From Dysidea avara (lineage: Eukaryota > Porifera > Demospongiae > Dictyoceratida > Dysideidae), in NCBI RefSeq assembly GCF_963678975.1, contig NC_089281.1:25710765-25774764 (forward strand): a DNA stretch of 64,000 nt, written 5' to 3'. The notes beneath the pieces were generated by a model, which was not told the DNA's origin, searched no databases, and saw only the letters and a program-made list of their open reading frames with translations. This document shows, piece after piece, positions 1-11,812 of the stretch (position 1 is the stretch's first letter; each line of letters starts with the position of its first letter). The position numbers and the translations under genes are program-made.

Positions 1-100
1 TGATAGATTGGGGATCATAGTGCCGGAATTTGATTTTTGTCACCTATCTATGGTTCCAGTGTGGCATATATTGAATGGCCATTTACCATTGTTGTTTTAG

Positions 101-2540
101 TCATGTTGACAACTTTGAAAAACGGCACAAGAACCGAGGTGAGTCATCTAGATTACTTTGGAGTTATGGCACAATACCAGCCGATGGCACTCCATTTATT
201 GTGATCAGTTCGCAAGAGCTCCAGTGTCAACGTGGTCAACCAAAAAAGTATCATGTCAAAGAAGTATGCTAATTAATACCTTAACTGTACTAACATGATT
301 AGCTAGTTTTTGTACATTTTTGTGCAGGAAGAACGCAGTGATCATGTGTATGATAAGAAACCAAGAACTCATTTGCAGAAAGGAAGAAAAGAAGGATGCC
401 CAGCCACAGGATGTGTTAAAAAGCTCTTGAAGTGAGAGGTATTATTGATATAATAAGACTGTCCAAAATTCTACATACAGTATGTAGTGTAGTAATATCA
501 CTTTTCTTACTACTGATCTGATACCAAATACATTTTAGGTGGAAATGGCAGATACTGATCTGTTACCAATACTTTGCCACAATGACATTACTCACAAGAA
601 ACAGTTACAGCACCAACTTAACCAATAAATCTTATTTCGTGGCTTACTGCTTTTTCCACTGTACTATAATAGCTGTCTTCTAGAATTCATACCTATCTAA
701 CTATTAGGTTTCCATTTGACATGCTACATATGCCACCATCTTGAAAACCAATTTAATTACATCATATGAAGTATTGGGTGGTATCAGGCATTTATAGCTT
801 TACCTACTGCATACACAGGAAGTCTGGTACTGCCAAAGTAGGGCCGAAAGCAATGCTAGTATCTGTATCAATGCATCACTAATGTTATGTACTTATATTT
901 TTAATGCTGTACGACTATGACTACAATTGCAAGTGATTATACTGCCCAGTAATCACGATTATGCAATTAATTGCATTCTGTGTATTCTGAGTTGTGTGCC
1001 TTCATTTAGAAAGGTTTAACAGTCACTCGTCTCTATTTTGTGACCTGAGGCTTCCTTTACTAGCATTACTTGTGATACAGGTAGACTCTAGGGTGATAGA
1101 AATTGGTTTGGAGTTTATTAGCTAATGTGGCTCTTGACTATATATATCATTTTCAATTATTCAATTATTTCAGTTTTTTGTGATTATTACTTATCATGAT
1201 TAGTGCTACAATTGATTAATTGCATAATTGATATAATCACACAGCTGTAGCTTTAGTTTTGCATTTTATAGAAGGTTTGTCTTTATAGGTTCCCTTCACA
1301 TACCATTCCAGTAGAATCTAAAAGAAGTGAAAAGCAGCGGGTTATTAATGACTTGAAAGAAAAGCTGGCAAGCAAATCAGTGGAGGGATTGCCCACTTAT
1401 TTTGTTACTCTTCCTATGGAGTCAGTACATAACCACAAACTGATAGGGGCAACAAGGCGCATGAATTCTGACATCAGAAATAAAGTCCAAGAGTTCGTAT
1501 CTGACAATATCACTAATACCAAACTCATTAAAAGACTTTTAAGAAAGTACGTGCAACGCCAGTATTCGTCAGATGTTGTAAAGCCACATGTCACAGACCG
1601 TTCCTATTATCCACATGAGCGGGACATTACCAACTGTGTACACAGTATCATGTCAGCTGGTAAATATTCCCATTTAGATCAATTAAATTTGGAGAAGATA
1701 GTCACAGACTGGATAGTTAGTGATACAACTAAACCAATTGAAGAGAGGACTAAAGTATACTATAGGAAGTCCAGCACAGAATTTGAAGGTGATGCTTTGT
1801 CGTCTGTTGAAGCTGTTATAGGAACTATAGAGACATAGCAGATGTTTCGAAACAAGGGTTTAGTGGTGATATTGATCATGACACAGAAAGTGAAGATGAG
1901 GAAAATGAGACTGATCTTTCTCAAGCTTCTACAACAGGCAGTACTTTTCTTTTTGTATATCAAGAACCATGGCAGTAGAAATTACTTCTGAAGTATGGAA
2001 ATATACTAACTCTGATGGACGCAACGTACAAAACCACTAAGTATGCTTTACCACTCTTTCTTTTATGTGTGAGAAGCAACTGTGGTTACATACCCGTGGC
2101 ACATTTTATTGTCGAACAAGAAAGTGCCTTCCATATTGCTGAAGCTCTAAAGATCATATCACATTGGAATAGTGGTTGGGTTCCACCATACTTTATGATT
2201 GATTACAGTGATTCTGAGTTGAACGCCATCACCACTGTGTTTCCATAAGCTGAAGTGTATCTTTGTGAATTCCACCGTGAACAGGCTTGGAGTCGATGGA
2301 TAAGAAGTGGTAATAATATTGAATGTGCATGAATTGCATTGTTACTCTGCCTATGTATAGGAAAGAACTGCCTTCTGGATGATGAAAGAGAGCAACTTTT
2401 ACATTTGCTACGAGAAGTAGCTTTTGCTGGAACACAAAGGCAGTATCAGGCAACTTTGGATGCTCTATTGGCCAGTAGTGTATACAAAAATAATTCCCGT
2501 GTTCAACGCTATTTAACAACCAAGTGGCTTGGTTGTACAA
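101..2540 (+). pseudogene. MULE transposase, N-terminal half (decayed, spliced)
   Basis: Exons 101-263, 328-431 and 1289 onward join in phase: acceptor TTTTAG before 101, donor GTATGC at 264, acceptor GTGCAG before 328, donor GTGAGA at 432, acceptor TTATAG before 1289. The N-terminal part carries a Cys-containing block (GRKEGCPATGCVKKLL) and a HNHKL motif (about 1424-1440), as in the leader of MULE-family proteins. From 1982 a transposase core follows (MDATYKTTKYALPLF, then MIDYSDSELNAI and CEFHREQAW), typical of MULE catalytic domains. The gene is dead here: TAG at 1976-1978 replaces an expected Gln, TAA lies at 2246-2248, TGA at 2330-2332, and the frame changes near 1835. The last part reads to about 2540 (KNNSRVQRYLTTKW). 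Function (cut-and-paste transposition) is family knowledge; decay is directly visible. Confidence 0.75.
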
Positions 2541-3280
2541 CGGTTAGCAAAATTATATAGGTATATCTATATATACATACACACATACAATACTTTTGTG
2601 TACCATTAGCTGGTAATTTTTGAAGGTTTTATTTTTTACTTTTGGATATTTCGAAGAGGCCCTTTTCTTTGACAGTAAATTCCCATGTCTGGGTGTTCTT
2701 CAAAAATAAATTCCCACCTTGAAGTGCTTTTATGTGATCCAACTTTTGGTGTATTCCTTGAGTTTTAGCTATATACTGTATATAATATGGTCTAGTGCTT
2801 GTTGCCAGATAATCATTAGTGCAATTTGTACATTGTTTTACCATATCCAAATGTAGCTCAGTATTAAATGATGATATTGGTTATAACTGTATCATTACTG
2901 TGCTGGTTCAGGTTGTTTGGGTTTTCCATCATACCTGACATTTCCTGTGTGTATGTTGTGTATGTATGTATATACAAGCTTCATGTTGTATGAATTGTGT
3001 TGTAAATGATCCTTTTATCCAGTTGAAAGTGGCAAAGGCTTGCATACGTATATGTAATACAAACAGTGAGAATGTCCTAAAATCTTTTTATAATTAGTGG
3101 CCTACTAAGGACAACAAGTGAGTGTCATTTCAAGCTTAATTAATTAATTAATTTGTAAATAAATAAATCATCAATTAACTATTTCCGTTTCGTTTTAAGA
3201 CAATGTAATACGGTTTTGAGTAATGGCAAGGTGAAATTTTCATCCTACAAAATCATTAGCCATCTTTAGCAATTTACTAT

Positions 3281-5155
3281 TTGTTTAAACTAATTCATCA
3301 GGCTCTTCAACTAATAAAACTGAGACGAGATGTGTATGTTATATCAACATTTTATTTACAGAGATGGTGTGATGCTTTTCGCAGACCAGGATACCACTCC
3401 AGTGTGAAGACCAACAATGGGGTTGAATCGTTAAATAAGTTGTTTAAGCACTGTTACAACAATTTGCGCACAGACAAAACAGTTACTGGTCTTTGCCAAA
3501 TCATGCGGGATAGTTTTCTTCCCGATACTATTCACAGATATACCATTGACAATGTGAAATTTTCTTCAGATTTCAAGCTTTATGATGAAAGTATTCCTCC
3601 ATATTTACACAATCGACCACAGTGGTTTGTAAAGCACTGTATGCGGCGGCTACATGCTGCTACAGGATTCATTGGTGAAGATATTCAGATACTAACTGCA
3701 TCTACGTTCATTGTCAGGGGTCAGAGTTTCAAACAGCAGCAAGATTCAAATGAAAGAAATTCTTATAAGGTGTTCCTAGGGTCTGATGATGAGTACCCAA
3801 CCTGTGAATGTGTAGATTTCAAGCTACACTGCTTACCTTGTAAGCACATGTTTGCTATCTTAACAGTAGTTCCAGGCTATTCATGGGAGTCCTTACCTGT
3901 TTGTTTTAGTACTAGTCCACTTTACAATATTGATGAATCGGTGTTTTCTGCAGACCAGAAACAAGATCTGGTATACAATCTTTCTACTCCAGTCAGTCAG
4001 ACTACTCCAGTCAATCAGAAAAATTCTGTTGGATTGAGTGATCAGTTGAATGATCAGACTAATGCTACTGGTGAAGATCACACAATGGATATCATGTGTA
4101 CAGAAGACATAATAGATCTAGAAGTATCATCACCTCACACACCTCAGATTGCACTGCCACAAGATGAAAGGAATTCTAAGGCTATAAATTCACTGGCAGT
4201 ATCGCTTAGGTCTAACCTTCAATGTCTTCAAGATTTTTCTTATTTATGCAAAGAAAAAGCATCTCTTACAACTGTTAATAATTGCATTGAATCTGCTTTA
4301 CACACTGCAAACTCTTTTCTAAAAAGAGAAGGTGGGCTTATTCTACAACCCACACCTGAAAAACGAAGGAAAGTGAGCAAACAAAAAGCAAACAAGCTAC
4401 GATGTCTTCCTTCTCGTAAACGCAAGAAAAGACTAAGTTTGTTTGATCGATACAAAAATCGTGTTGGTAAATTTGCTGATACTGTGAAAGCTAGTTCTCA
4501 TATTTCTATACCTGAATCTAAAGCGAAACAGGTTAAAAGAAAAACAATTGTGAAAAAGTATCAGAATATGCAGAAAGAAAAGCCAGGGAATAAAAAGGAT
4601 TCAATGAAGGATGCAGCAGTGAAAAAAAAGGAGAAAAAAGTTACAGAAGATATTCAAATTGTTGGTATTTACATGCAGTGTACTGTCGATCCTTATAAGA
4701 GGCGAATAATGACTGATCGTGATTTTGAGATAATACTAAGCTCAAATTGGCTGAATGATACTATTATCAATACTGCCCAGAACTGCTTGCACACCCAGTT
4801 TGAATTACCTGGGTTGTATGACACATCTCTAGGCCCTCATTTATCCTACCCAAAAGCTGAGGTTTTCCACCAGATTTTACATGACTCTAATCACTGGGTC
4901 CTTGTGTCCACTTTTGGTTCTCCTCACCCAGCTGTCAAGTTGTTTGATAGTAACTATCATGGTAAAATATCATCAAGTGTTCAGAAACAAACAGCATCAA
5001 TTCTTCGTACATCAGTTGATAAAATTATATTCTCTGTGCAGTCTGTCCAACAACAGATGAATACCAGTGACTGTGGTGTATTTGCAATTGCGTTCCTTGT
5101 CGAACTTCTCTTTGATGGCGATCCCACTGCTGTCATGTTCGATGTTGGGAAATGA
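3281..5155 (+). CDS. SWIM zinc finger + Ulp1/SENP-like cysteine protease, C-terminal half of the MULE protein
   Basis: A 624-residue open frame; true exonic sequence probably begins at 3361 after acceptor TTTACAG (RWCDAFRRPGYHSSVKTNNG). Around residue 175 there is a SWIM zinc finger, CECVDFKLHCLPCKH, matching CxCx(n)CxH. A basic, lysine-rich linker (residues about 360-465) follows. Residues about 480-620 are a C48 (Ulp1/SENP) fold protease: His538 in SNHWVLVS, Asp556 in KLFDSNY, a Gln in QQQMNTSDCGVF and Cys598 complete the usual triad and oxyanion Gln. Ulp1 enzymes cleave SUMO-like modifiers; such domains are known riders on MULE transposons, where their role is unclear. All catalytic residues are kept although the transposase half has stops. 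The frame ends at TGA 5153-5155, where the next frame overlaps in ATGA. Confidence 0.75.
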   Translation: MFKLIHQALQLIKLRRDVYVISTFYLQRWCDAFRRPGYHSSVKTNNGVESLNKLFKHCYNNLRTDKTVTGLCQIMRDSFLPDTIHRYTIDNVKFSSDFKLYDESIPPYLHNRPQWFVKHCMRRLHAATGFIGEDIQILTASTFIVRGQSFKQQQDSNERNSYKVFLGSDDEYPTCECVDFKLHCLPCKHMFAILTVVPGYSWESLPVCFSTSPLYNIDESVFSADQKQDLVYNLSTPVSQTTPVNQKNSVGLSDQLNDQTNATGEDHTMDIMCTEDIIDLEVSSPHTPQIALPQDERNSKAINSLAVSLRSNLQCLQDFSYLCKEKASLTTVNNCIESALHTANSFLKREGGLILQPTPEKRRKVSKQKANKLRCLPSRKRKKRLSLFDRYKNRVGKFADTVKASSHISIPESKAKQVKRKTIVKKYQNMQKEKPGNKKDSMKDAAVKKKEKKVTEDIQIVGIYMQCTVDPYKRRIMTDRDFEIILSSNWLNDTIINTAQNCLHTQFELPGLYDTSLGPHLSYPKAEVFHQILHDSNHWVLVSTFGSPHPAVKLFDSNYHGKISSSVQKQTASILRTSVDKIIFSVQSVQQQMNTSDCGVFAIAFLVELLFDGDPTAVMFDVGK

Positions 5156-5433
5156 GATCATACCTACATTGTTGTCTTAGGAGCAGAAAGTTTGATCACC
5201 CTTTCCCAAAGGTAGAAGGTGAACATGAGCATAACCTACCATGCAAGCTACTGATAGAAATTCCTGTATATTGTGTGTGTAGAATGCCATACTTTGAAAG
5301 TGATGATGAAGTCAGGGAACTTCAGATGGCAGAATGTGATCGGTGTCATCAGTGGTATCACAGAAGTTGCATTTCAGTGCCAGACTATGTTTTCAAACAA
5401 AAAAACAGATTTTGGTTTTGTTCAAAGTGTTAA
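5152..5433 (+). CDS. PHD finger domain, shifted continuation of the SWIM-Ulp1 protein
   Basis: The 93-residue frame begins with an ATG overlapping the preceding TGA (ATGA at 5152-5155). Residues about 40-93 form a PHD finger of C4HC3 type: CVC, then CDRCHQWYHRSC and a final FWFCSKC. PHD fingers usually read histone H3 tails. The first residues (MRSYLHCCLRSRKFDHPFP) look like a natural continuation of a protease-domain C-terminus, so the simplest reading is one original protein with a single-base indel at the join. A genuine separate small protein, or ribosomal reinitiation at ATGA, is possible but less likely. Confidence 0.65.
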   Translation: MRSYLHCCLRSRKFDHPFPKVEGEHEHNLPCKLLIEIPVYCVCRMPYFESDDEVRELQMAECDRCHQWYHRSCISVPDYVFKQKNRFWFCSKC

Positions 5434-5842
5434 CTGTTCATAATAATAATATGGTAATGATTTAATTTTTCAAGCTTCATGCATTACTTTTGCAGCATTT
5501 AATTCTTAGTGTGTTTTGAGTTTAATTTGTGTGCATGTAGCTACATGTTTGGGGAGGGAACTGAGGGGACATATACACCTTACTTTAGTCAAACAAGGAG
5601 AAAGATCATTTTTCATTGGGGGGATGTAGAGTATTGATGACTGGGTTAACTTTTTGTATGGAGAGCTAGAGTCAAGACATGGGATTGCGTTTCACACTTT
5701 AAAAGGAAACAACTCAGATAGCCAGAGCTAAACGGCGCCGGAAGTCCTCACAGAGGGGGGCGCCGACATTTATCGATACTGCAGTTTAGAAACCTCTCTG
5801 ACGTCATGACATCAGATCTCCGACGATTAGTGAATCCCGAAT
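5434..5842. other. Spacer between MULE relic and duplication copy A
   Basis: No coding sequence recognised. A short GC-rich patch at about 5733-5765 has GGCGCC twice, about 25 bp apart in the middle of AT-rich DNA. The sequence changes at 5843, where similarity to 34005 begins. Confidence 0.5.
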
Positions 5843-6093
5843 ATTTTAAGCACCAAGAAACAATTACTTATGTGCGTCTAACTACGTAATCGTTTACTGG
5901 GTGCTTGTAGTGTGTTTTGTTTCACGGACGCTGTTCTCGCTGTTTACTGAACTCAATCACGTGAATAGAAAGTGCTCAGCTTTTCATCTGTTTACTGCGA
6001 AAGGAGAGGGCGTTCACCACTACCAAAGGTCAACCGCTTATTTTATCGCTCTATGATCACATCTGATCTTTTCTCAACGGAGGAATTATTTCC
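5843..6093 (+). promoter_or_regulatory. Promoter/5' leader of TPR-CHAT copy A
   Basis: This stretch is conserved with copy B (34005-34240). It contains a palindromic CACGTG E-box at 5958-5963 and the near-palindrome ACTACGTAAT at about 5881. The same CACGTG occurs three times upstream of the BTB-Kelch gene. No TATA box is obvious. The transcription start is not determined. Confidence 0.4.
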
Positions 6094-9000
6094 ATGTCAT
6101 TCCTAGATTTAAAAGAGAAAGGCAACAAATATTTTTCAAGCAGTGCTTATGACCAAGCAGTTGCCTGTTATACAGAGGCAATAGCTCTGCAGCCACAAAA
6201 CCATGTGCTTTTTAGTAACCGAAGTGCTGCCTTCATAAAACTGAAACAGTATCAAGAGGCATTAGCTGATGCTGACCAATGCGTCACTCTGGAACCAAAA
6301 TTTGCAAGAGGGCATTTAAGGAGGGCTGCAGCTCTTAATGGACTAAAAATGTACAGTAAAGCTATGCCATCGGCTGAAGAAGGATATAAGTTACGTGCCA
6401 GTGACCGTATTTGCAAAGATTGCATTGATGAATGGCTGATAGCATCCTCAGCAGTGTTGAAACCAGAAGTAGATAAAATGGATGACATTCCCCAAGGTAC
6501 TTCCCCTGTAACAAAGAAATGCATGGAGTTACTATGCACACTACAACAACAAAATTCAAGCTCTGGTGGAGTAACAGTGGAATTTCTTCAAACCTACATG
6601 TTTAATGTAATTGAAGAGCTTAAATGGTTATTAGAAAAGTTTGGTCATGTTCTTTCAAGCCATATGAGTGAATGGGTGACTGCTTTATTAGAGTCCCTTA
6701 AAGTGGATCCTCGTACGCATGCAGCTTCCAAGATGATTACTGAATTGCAAGAAACAAAGTTGAAAGAGTTGGTTAAATGGCTTGATACAGAAGTGGACCA
6801 CATATTGTATCCAGTGCTTTGTCCCATTTTTGCTCTTTTCACTTTGGCAATGTTAACTTGTGCTTCAAACCTTGGTCATGTACTGTCTTTTCGAAATCAC
6901 ATACAAATTTTGACAAAGGCATGTTTAGTTTTCTATACTGAGTCACTTCTTTGTACTGAAGAGTACATCAAGATTCAAATCCATGCTATGCAGTTATTAC
7001 TAAATTCATATTGTATGGAGAGCGGCCATGCTGGAGGTAACAAAAAGGATGAGGCTACAGAAATAAAAACAATTTCACAAAAGCTTCAAGTTCTACTTAA
7101 TCATTACAACCCTTCTTCAGCTGATTATGCAGAAGTGAAGAGATCTACCCAAGAAGTTATTAGTAATGCGTCTCTTTTGTTTTCTTCTGATGGTGCCCCT
7201 ACTGAATCTAAAAGGTTGACCAAAGAGGATTCTGAAATGCTAAAACATGCAGTGACAAAAGAACTCGAGGCTCTAAAAGTGAAGTTGAAGGAAAACGGCT
7301 CACTTCACATCAGAGACATGGATTCTCTTGTACTAGCAACAGGTACCACTGTATGTGTTAATGTGTTACCCATTTATGTCAGAGGATCACTAGTATAAGA
7401 TTTGATACCCTGTGTTCAATAAATACACTTAGTGTGTTTCTATTATATAGGTGGATTGGTGCATGTTGGTGAAATTGAGAGTGCTAAGATGGCTTTGAAG
7501 GAAAGTGGGTTATTGTATCAAACAGCGATTACACATTTACTGGATAATAAGCTACTTCCAATTGATGATGCTGCTGAATGCTTCTTCCACCCTCAGACGA
7601 TGATGTTGTGCAATGCTTTGTTCTTGGCTGGTGTTGATGATAGTCTGCTAGCTGATGTGTTCATCCAATGGAAATGTCTTGCTACTGAACTGTATGCATT
7701 ACTTGCCAGACTGGGACTAAGTGAGAATCTCATGAGTACATTCAACAAGATAGAGGCTTTTAAGATTGCTGGGAAGAGACAAAGTGAAAAAACACTTTTG
7801 AATATTCAAGATGAGCATCAGAGGGAATGTATGAAGGTAACACAAGAATGGGGTGGAAAGGCTATTAGTGCTTTATTGCAACAGTCTTGGACAAGTGTTC
7901 AGAAATCACTTGCACCTGATCAAATTCTCCTGCAGTACTGCATGTCACCTTTATATGACACTAACTACTTTCCTGTGCCCATTCCACCAAAGGTTTTGAG
8001 TTTGAAAGGAGTTGTTGTGGGGATAAGAAGTGATGGTCTTCCCAATGTTAGAATTGTGGATTTTGGCTGCATTCAAGATATGGCTGTAGAATGTCATAAT
8101 ATGTTAATGAAAGTGGTAAGTGCAAAGGACTCTGGAAAACCTTGGAAGGAACTACAGCAAACTGCTGACAGGAAAGCAAGTGATCTGTTACAACACATGC
8201 TTCCAGGTGACCTTCAAATGCTCATAAATGATACTACAATAAAACGTATATATTTTTGCCCTGACCAAGTTTTATCAAAATTTCCAATAGAAATCTTGCC
8301 TTTGAAAAATGGTCAACTACTTGGTGAAAAGGTTGCTGTAACATATCTCTCTTCAGCCAGGGAACTTTTAAGAGAATCATATGTTTCTTCTCTTTCTTTG
8401 AGTGCATCCAATCACAACACAGCTAAGCCTGAATGTGCGATATTTGCCAATCCTAATTTTAATTTAGAAAGAGTGGCTAGCCAAAGTGAAAGCCATTGGG
8501 GGTTGCTGAGTTCCTTTATGTCATCTTTGTTCTCTGAGACAAAAGCTACTAATACTGCTGCTTCTCTTCCAAACTCTGAAATTGAGGCACATGAAATTGA
8601 ACAGCTTCTTGTAACTTCTGCACAGGCCAGGGGCGAATCATTAAACATCAATGTTTCCATAGGTAATGATGCAACACTGTTCAAAGTACTCCGTGTACAG
8701 TCTCCCCTAGTCTTGCATTTTGCCACCCATGGGTTTTCCAGCCCTGATTTTCATTATCAGTATCACAACTTCTGGTCCGACACTAAATCAGGACTACTTC
8801 TTGCTGGTGCTAATACATATCATCAAGAAAAATACACATTGATCACTGATGAAGCCGGTACCGGAGAGTTAACTGCCTTGGCTGCTTGTGGAATGAAGCT
8901 AACAGGCACACAATTAGTCTACTTATCATGTTGCAGATCTTCATATGGATTTATTGGACGTGGAGAAGCACTCAGTAGTTTGGCTCAAGGATTTCGTATT

Positions 9001-9213
9001 GCGGGATCATCTACTGTAGTAGCTACCCTGTGGCCTGTATCTGATGAAGTAGGACACAAGATGGCCTTACACTTCTACCACTATGTCTTTGAGTGTGGCA
9101 TGCAAGTATCTGTTGCTTTACAAGCTGCTAAAAGAAAATTGCAAAAAGAAAACTACCACTGGTATGACTGGGCTGGTTTTCTTTGTATTGGAATTGACAC
9201 ATTTAACGTGTAA
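6094..9213 (+). CDS. TPR-CHAT caspase-like protease, copy A (intact, two exons)
   Basis: Exons 6094-7342 and 7451-9213 (intron GTACCA...TATATAG, phase 1) give about 1,003 residues. Residues 1-110 are three tetratricopeptide repeats of the Hop/STI1 type ([40 protein letters not shown]), a fold that usually grips C-terminal peptides of Hsp70/Hsp90. A long helical middle follows. The C-terminal third is a CHAT domain: the strand [19 protein letters not shown], then HFATHG with catalytic His at about 843, and YLSCCRSS with catalytic Cys at about 911, followed by the family block [30 protein letters not shown] proteases are clan CD relatives of caspases and separase; in bacteria TPR-CHAT proteins act in defence (gRAMP/Craspase). 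Substrate and role here are unknown. Start chosen as the first ATG, conserved in both copies. No signal peptide or membrane segment; probably cytosolic. Confidence 0.88.
7343..7450 (+). other. Intron with in-frame stop and polyadenylation signal (possible short isoform)
   Basis: Reading through donor 7343 adds about 17 residues to a TAA at 7396-7398, followed 20 bases later by AATAAA at 7418-7423. The same arrangement is kept in copy B. A retained or intronically polyadenylated transcript would give a 434-residue protein with the TPR part but no CHAT protease. Inference only; RNA data would decide. Confidence 0.35.
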
Positions 9214-11812
9214 ATGTATGAAGATATCAGCTACAACTGCAGTTGTTGACTTGTTGCATGAAACATATATTAATGTGTGTATGTAGAAGCATACATATAC
9301 AATGCACCTTTTTCACAGTGTTAATTTACAGTTGATATGTGCACACATAGTTTAGGAATGTATAGACTTGATTTTTAGGTACTGAATTATTGCTAAGGTT
9401 TAGCAAATCTATTGAGGAGCAGTATAATAACTAGTGTATTCTGACCTCCCCTAACTAATTTCCTCATTAAATATAAATGTACAAAAATTACACCACCTAA
9501 CATACTCCATTTGCAACTTCCAATATTGTACTCAGAAATTGTGCTACCCATGAACTTTTTTTGTTCCAGACACACTATAGCTAGAGTGTATATTTTATTG
9601 CTAATTTAGATGTAATATATATATATATATCATTGCAAATCCATAGAACAGAACTCTATTTTCAGTGGAACATACAGGCAAAATGAGTTAGTTAGCTGGT
9701 ATAGACTTCACTAAAAATCACCATCATGTAAGTACTACATACTTGTGGTACAATGTCAGTTGTCCAAAACCCTGTATGAGGAATACTTTGTGTCCGGATA
9801 GCTGAAAAATCCCACCTTAAATCATCCCTAAAATGGACAATGAAATTTTGGCTACTCTAATAGAACACTCACTACTCTATTAGAACAATCATTTTCTGAG
9901 TTTGGCTACGTAACTGAAAGTTTGGATAACTGAGGTTTTACTGTATGACACAACTATGCATGGAACCCCTAATATGCATGTACAGCTTTGTCGGCTTGCA
10001 TCCAATTCATTAAAAGGTTGCATCCTGTATATAAATAACCCTTGAAATATAAATAAGCCTTGAAATAAACAACTAATACATGTATTCTCGTCTTCTAGTT
10101 AAGTATATGGGTCTTTCAGTACAAGTATTATATGAATCTCTGCAAAATGTTTTATTCCAGAGGAACTAAATTCCCCAGGTATTCCTATCCATTGTACATG
10201 CTTTGACGAATGAATTCCTACAGTTATAAGAATGATTTAACACAGGAATTTTTATAATGTGTACTTTGTTGAACACTTGTATAACTCATTTACCACAGAA
10301 AAAATAATTCAACTTTACTTGTACACTATAGTTCCTGATCACCACAAATATGAACTGAAGTAAACACCCAGGTTCTTCTTACAGTAGAATTCTAAACAGA
10401 AATATAAAATATATGTATTAAAGTGCATTACACAACAATCGGAAATCTTTCAATAGATTGCAATATAAGATACTTGACAGTCATCGGAAAAAAAACAATA
10501 CCTGATCACCGTTTGGAGGCACCCACTGATCAGTGAATTGAATGCTTAACTATACTGGAACCTCACAACACTTTATGACTTAGAATTTTATATCACATTA
10601 ATTTTTGCTGCAATAATAAGGTTTCCCATTTCAGACGTTAAAAAAAAATGTGTGTAGTCAGATTTGTTGGGACCAGAAACTTTGTCCTTATTATGTATGT
10701 TTTTTCTGTGTGTCCTTAATTTGGAGTTGCTATGAGAGGTTCCACTGTAAGATCAGACACACAGTATATACATAGCTACTACGGTTGTAGCTTGACATGT
10801 GCTCCATGTAATTTTTCAACACAGAATTATTCAAGGGGTACGAACTCTGATGGACTGACCAACAAACATGTGCATTGAAATTATGAATATTTGGTAATCC
10901 AATTTATTGTAGGAGGAAAAATACCCAATGTAAACTATAAAACTCCCATACAAAATGTGCGGACTTCATTAATCACAGAAAATAATGTTTCATGATAATT
11001 GACAAAACCTTTACACAATAATGTACGAAACTTAGTTGTTAGGAGCATAGCAATTCACAGTGATGTGCTTTGTTCATTACTAGTTTCTTACATGCATAAA
11101 CGTAGTAAACAATAATAATTTAAAATATTTTAAAATAATCATTTCTTACATGAATGTAGTAAACAATATGAAGAGATATTGATAAATGTGACCAGATTTT
11201 ACAAAACCGATCCACATTTCACATCAGGCAAAATCAAACTAACACCACCATGATAGCCACACTATCATACTACTGGTTTTGACACTCAAACTACTCGAGG
11301 CTTGTTTTAACAGACTTCTTTTCTGGGTGGTGTAGAGATCTCAAAAGGCCTTGTGAAAGGCCTGGCTTGGTAAGAATCAGTGGTTTACTGGTGGATGGCC
11401 TGATAATGTTGGCCACACTTTTTTCTGTTGATTTTGCTACATATCAGCCACTAAGGAGCCAGCGCAGCCCTGTAATCTCGTGTCTGGACTCCAAATCGTG
11501 GTCTGCCTCCATTTTGAAGTCTATCTCTTGCCTACCCCACCACCCTCCACCCCTTTGTGAGCAGTCGTGATACTACTTCGCTTGTCTAACTGCTCAGATT
11601 TTCTCTTATTTGGCAGGAAACTCTACAAGCAGCTATAAGTACTGGAATTGGTCTGAAAGATAACAGATTGATGCATCCTTTGTATAAATTTCATATGCAT
11701 GCTTGCTATCCTTGGCAAGTTATGCTGACTTGAATTCTTTAAAACCATTTATCTTGAAACTTCTAATGTGCGATTTGGATTGTTTTCCCTCACAAATATC
11801 AACCATGTAACT
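9214..11812. other. Non-coding spacer between convergent TPR-CHAT A and LRR A
   Basis: AT-rich sequence, largely shared with 37762-40388. It holds a (TA)n run at about 9616-9630 and two copies of the dispersed motif TACTCTAATAGAAC/CTATTAGAAC at 9853-9891. A 67-codon frame at 11367-11570 is nearly unchanged in copy B but has no recognisable domain; the low overall divergence explains its survival. No gene supported. Confidence 0.6.

Larger units (their letters stand above)
101..5433 (+). mobile_element. Mutator-like DNA transposon (MULE) with SWIM, Ulp1 and PHD modules, degenerate
   Basis: The parts listed separately form one co-linear gene: zinc-binding leader, MULE transposase core, SWIM finger, Ulp1-type protease, PHD finger. 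I could not find terminal inverted repeats or target duplications, so the limits given are those of the coding parts; the left end may lie outside the window. Introns are at 264-327, 432-1288 and roughly 2541-3360. At least three in-frame stops and two frame changes make it inactive. A host gene domesticated from a MULE is an alternative, but the stops argue against a working copy. Confidence 0.7.

Noticed and set aside
6094-9213. Recent bacterial transfer of the TPR-CHAT gene
   Set aside because: It has a spliceosomal intron, host-like base composition and eukaryote-type TPRs; nothing in the sequence suggests recent transfer.
11367-11570. 67-codon frame identical in both duplication copies (also 39943-40146)
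   Set aside because: The blocks are only about 1-2% apart, so identity says little; no domain, no splice context.
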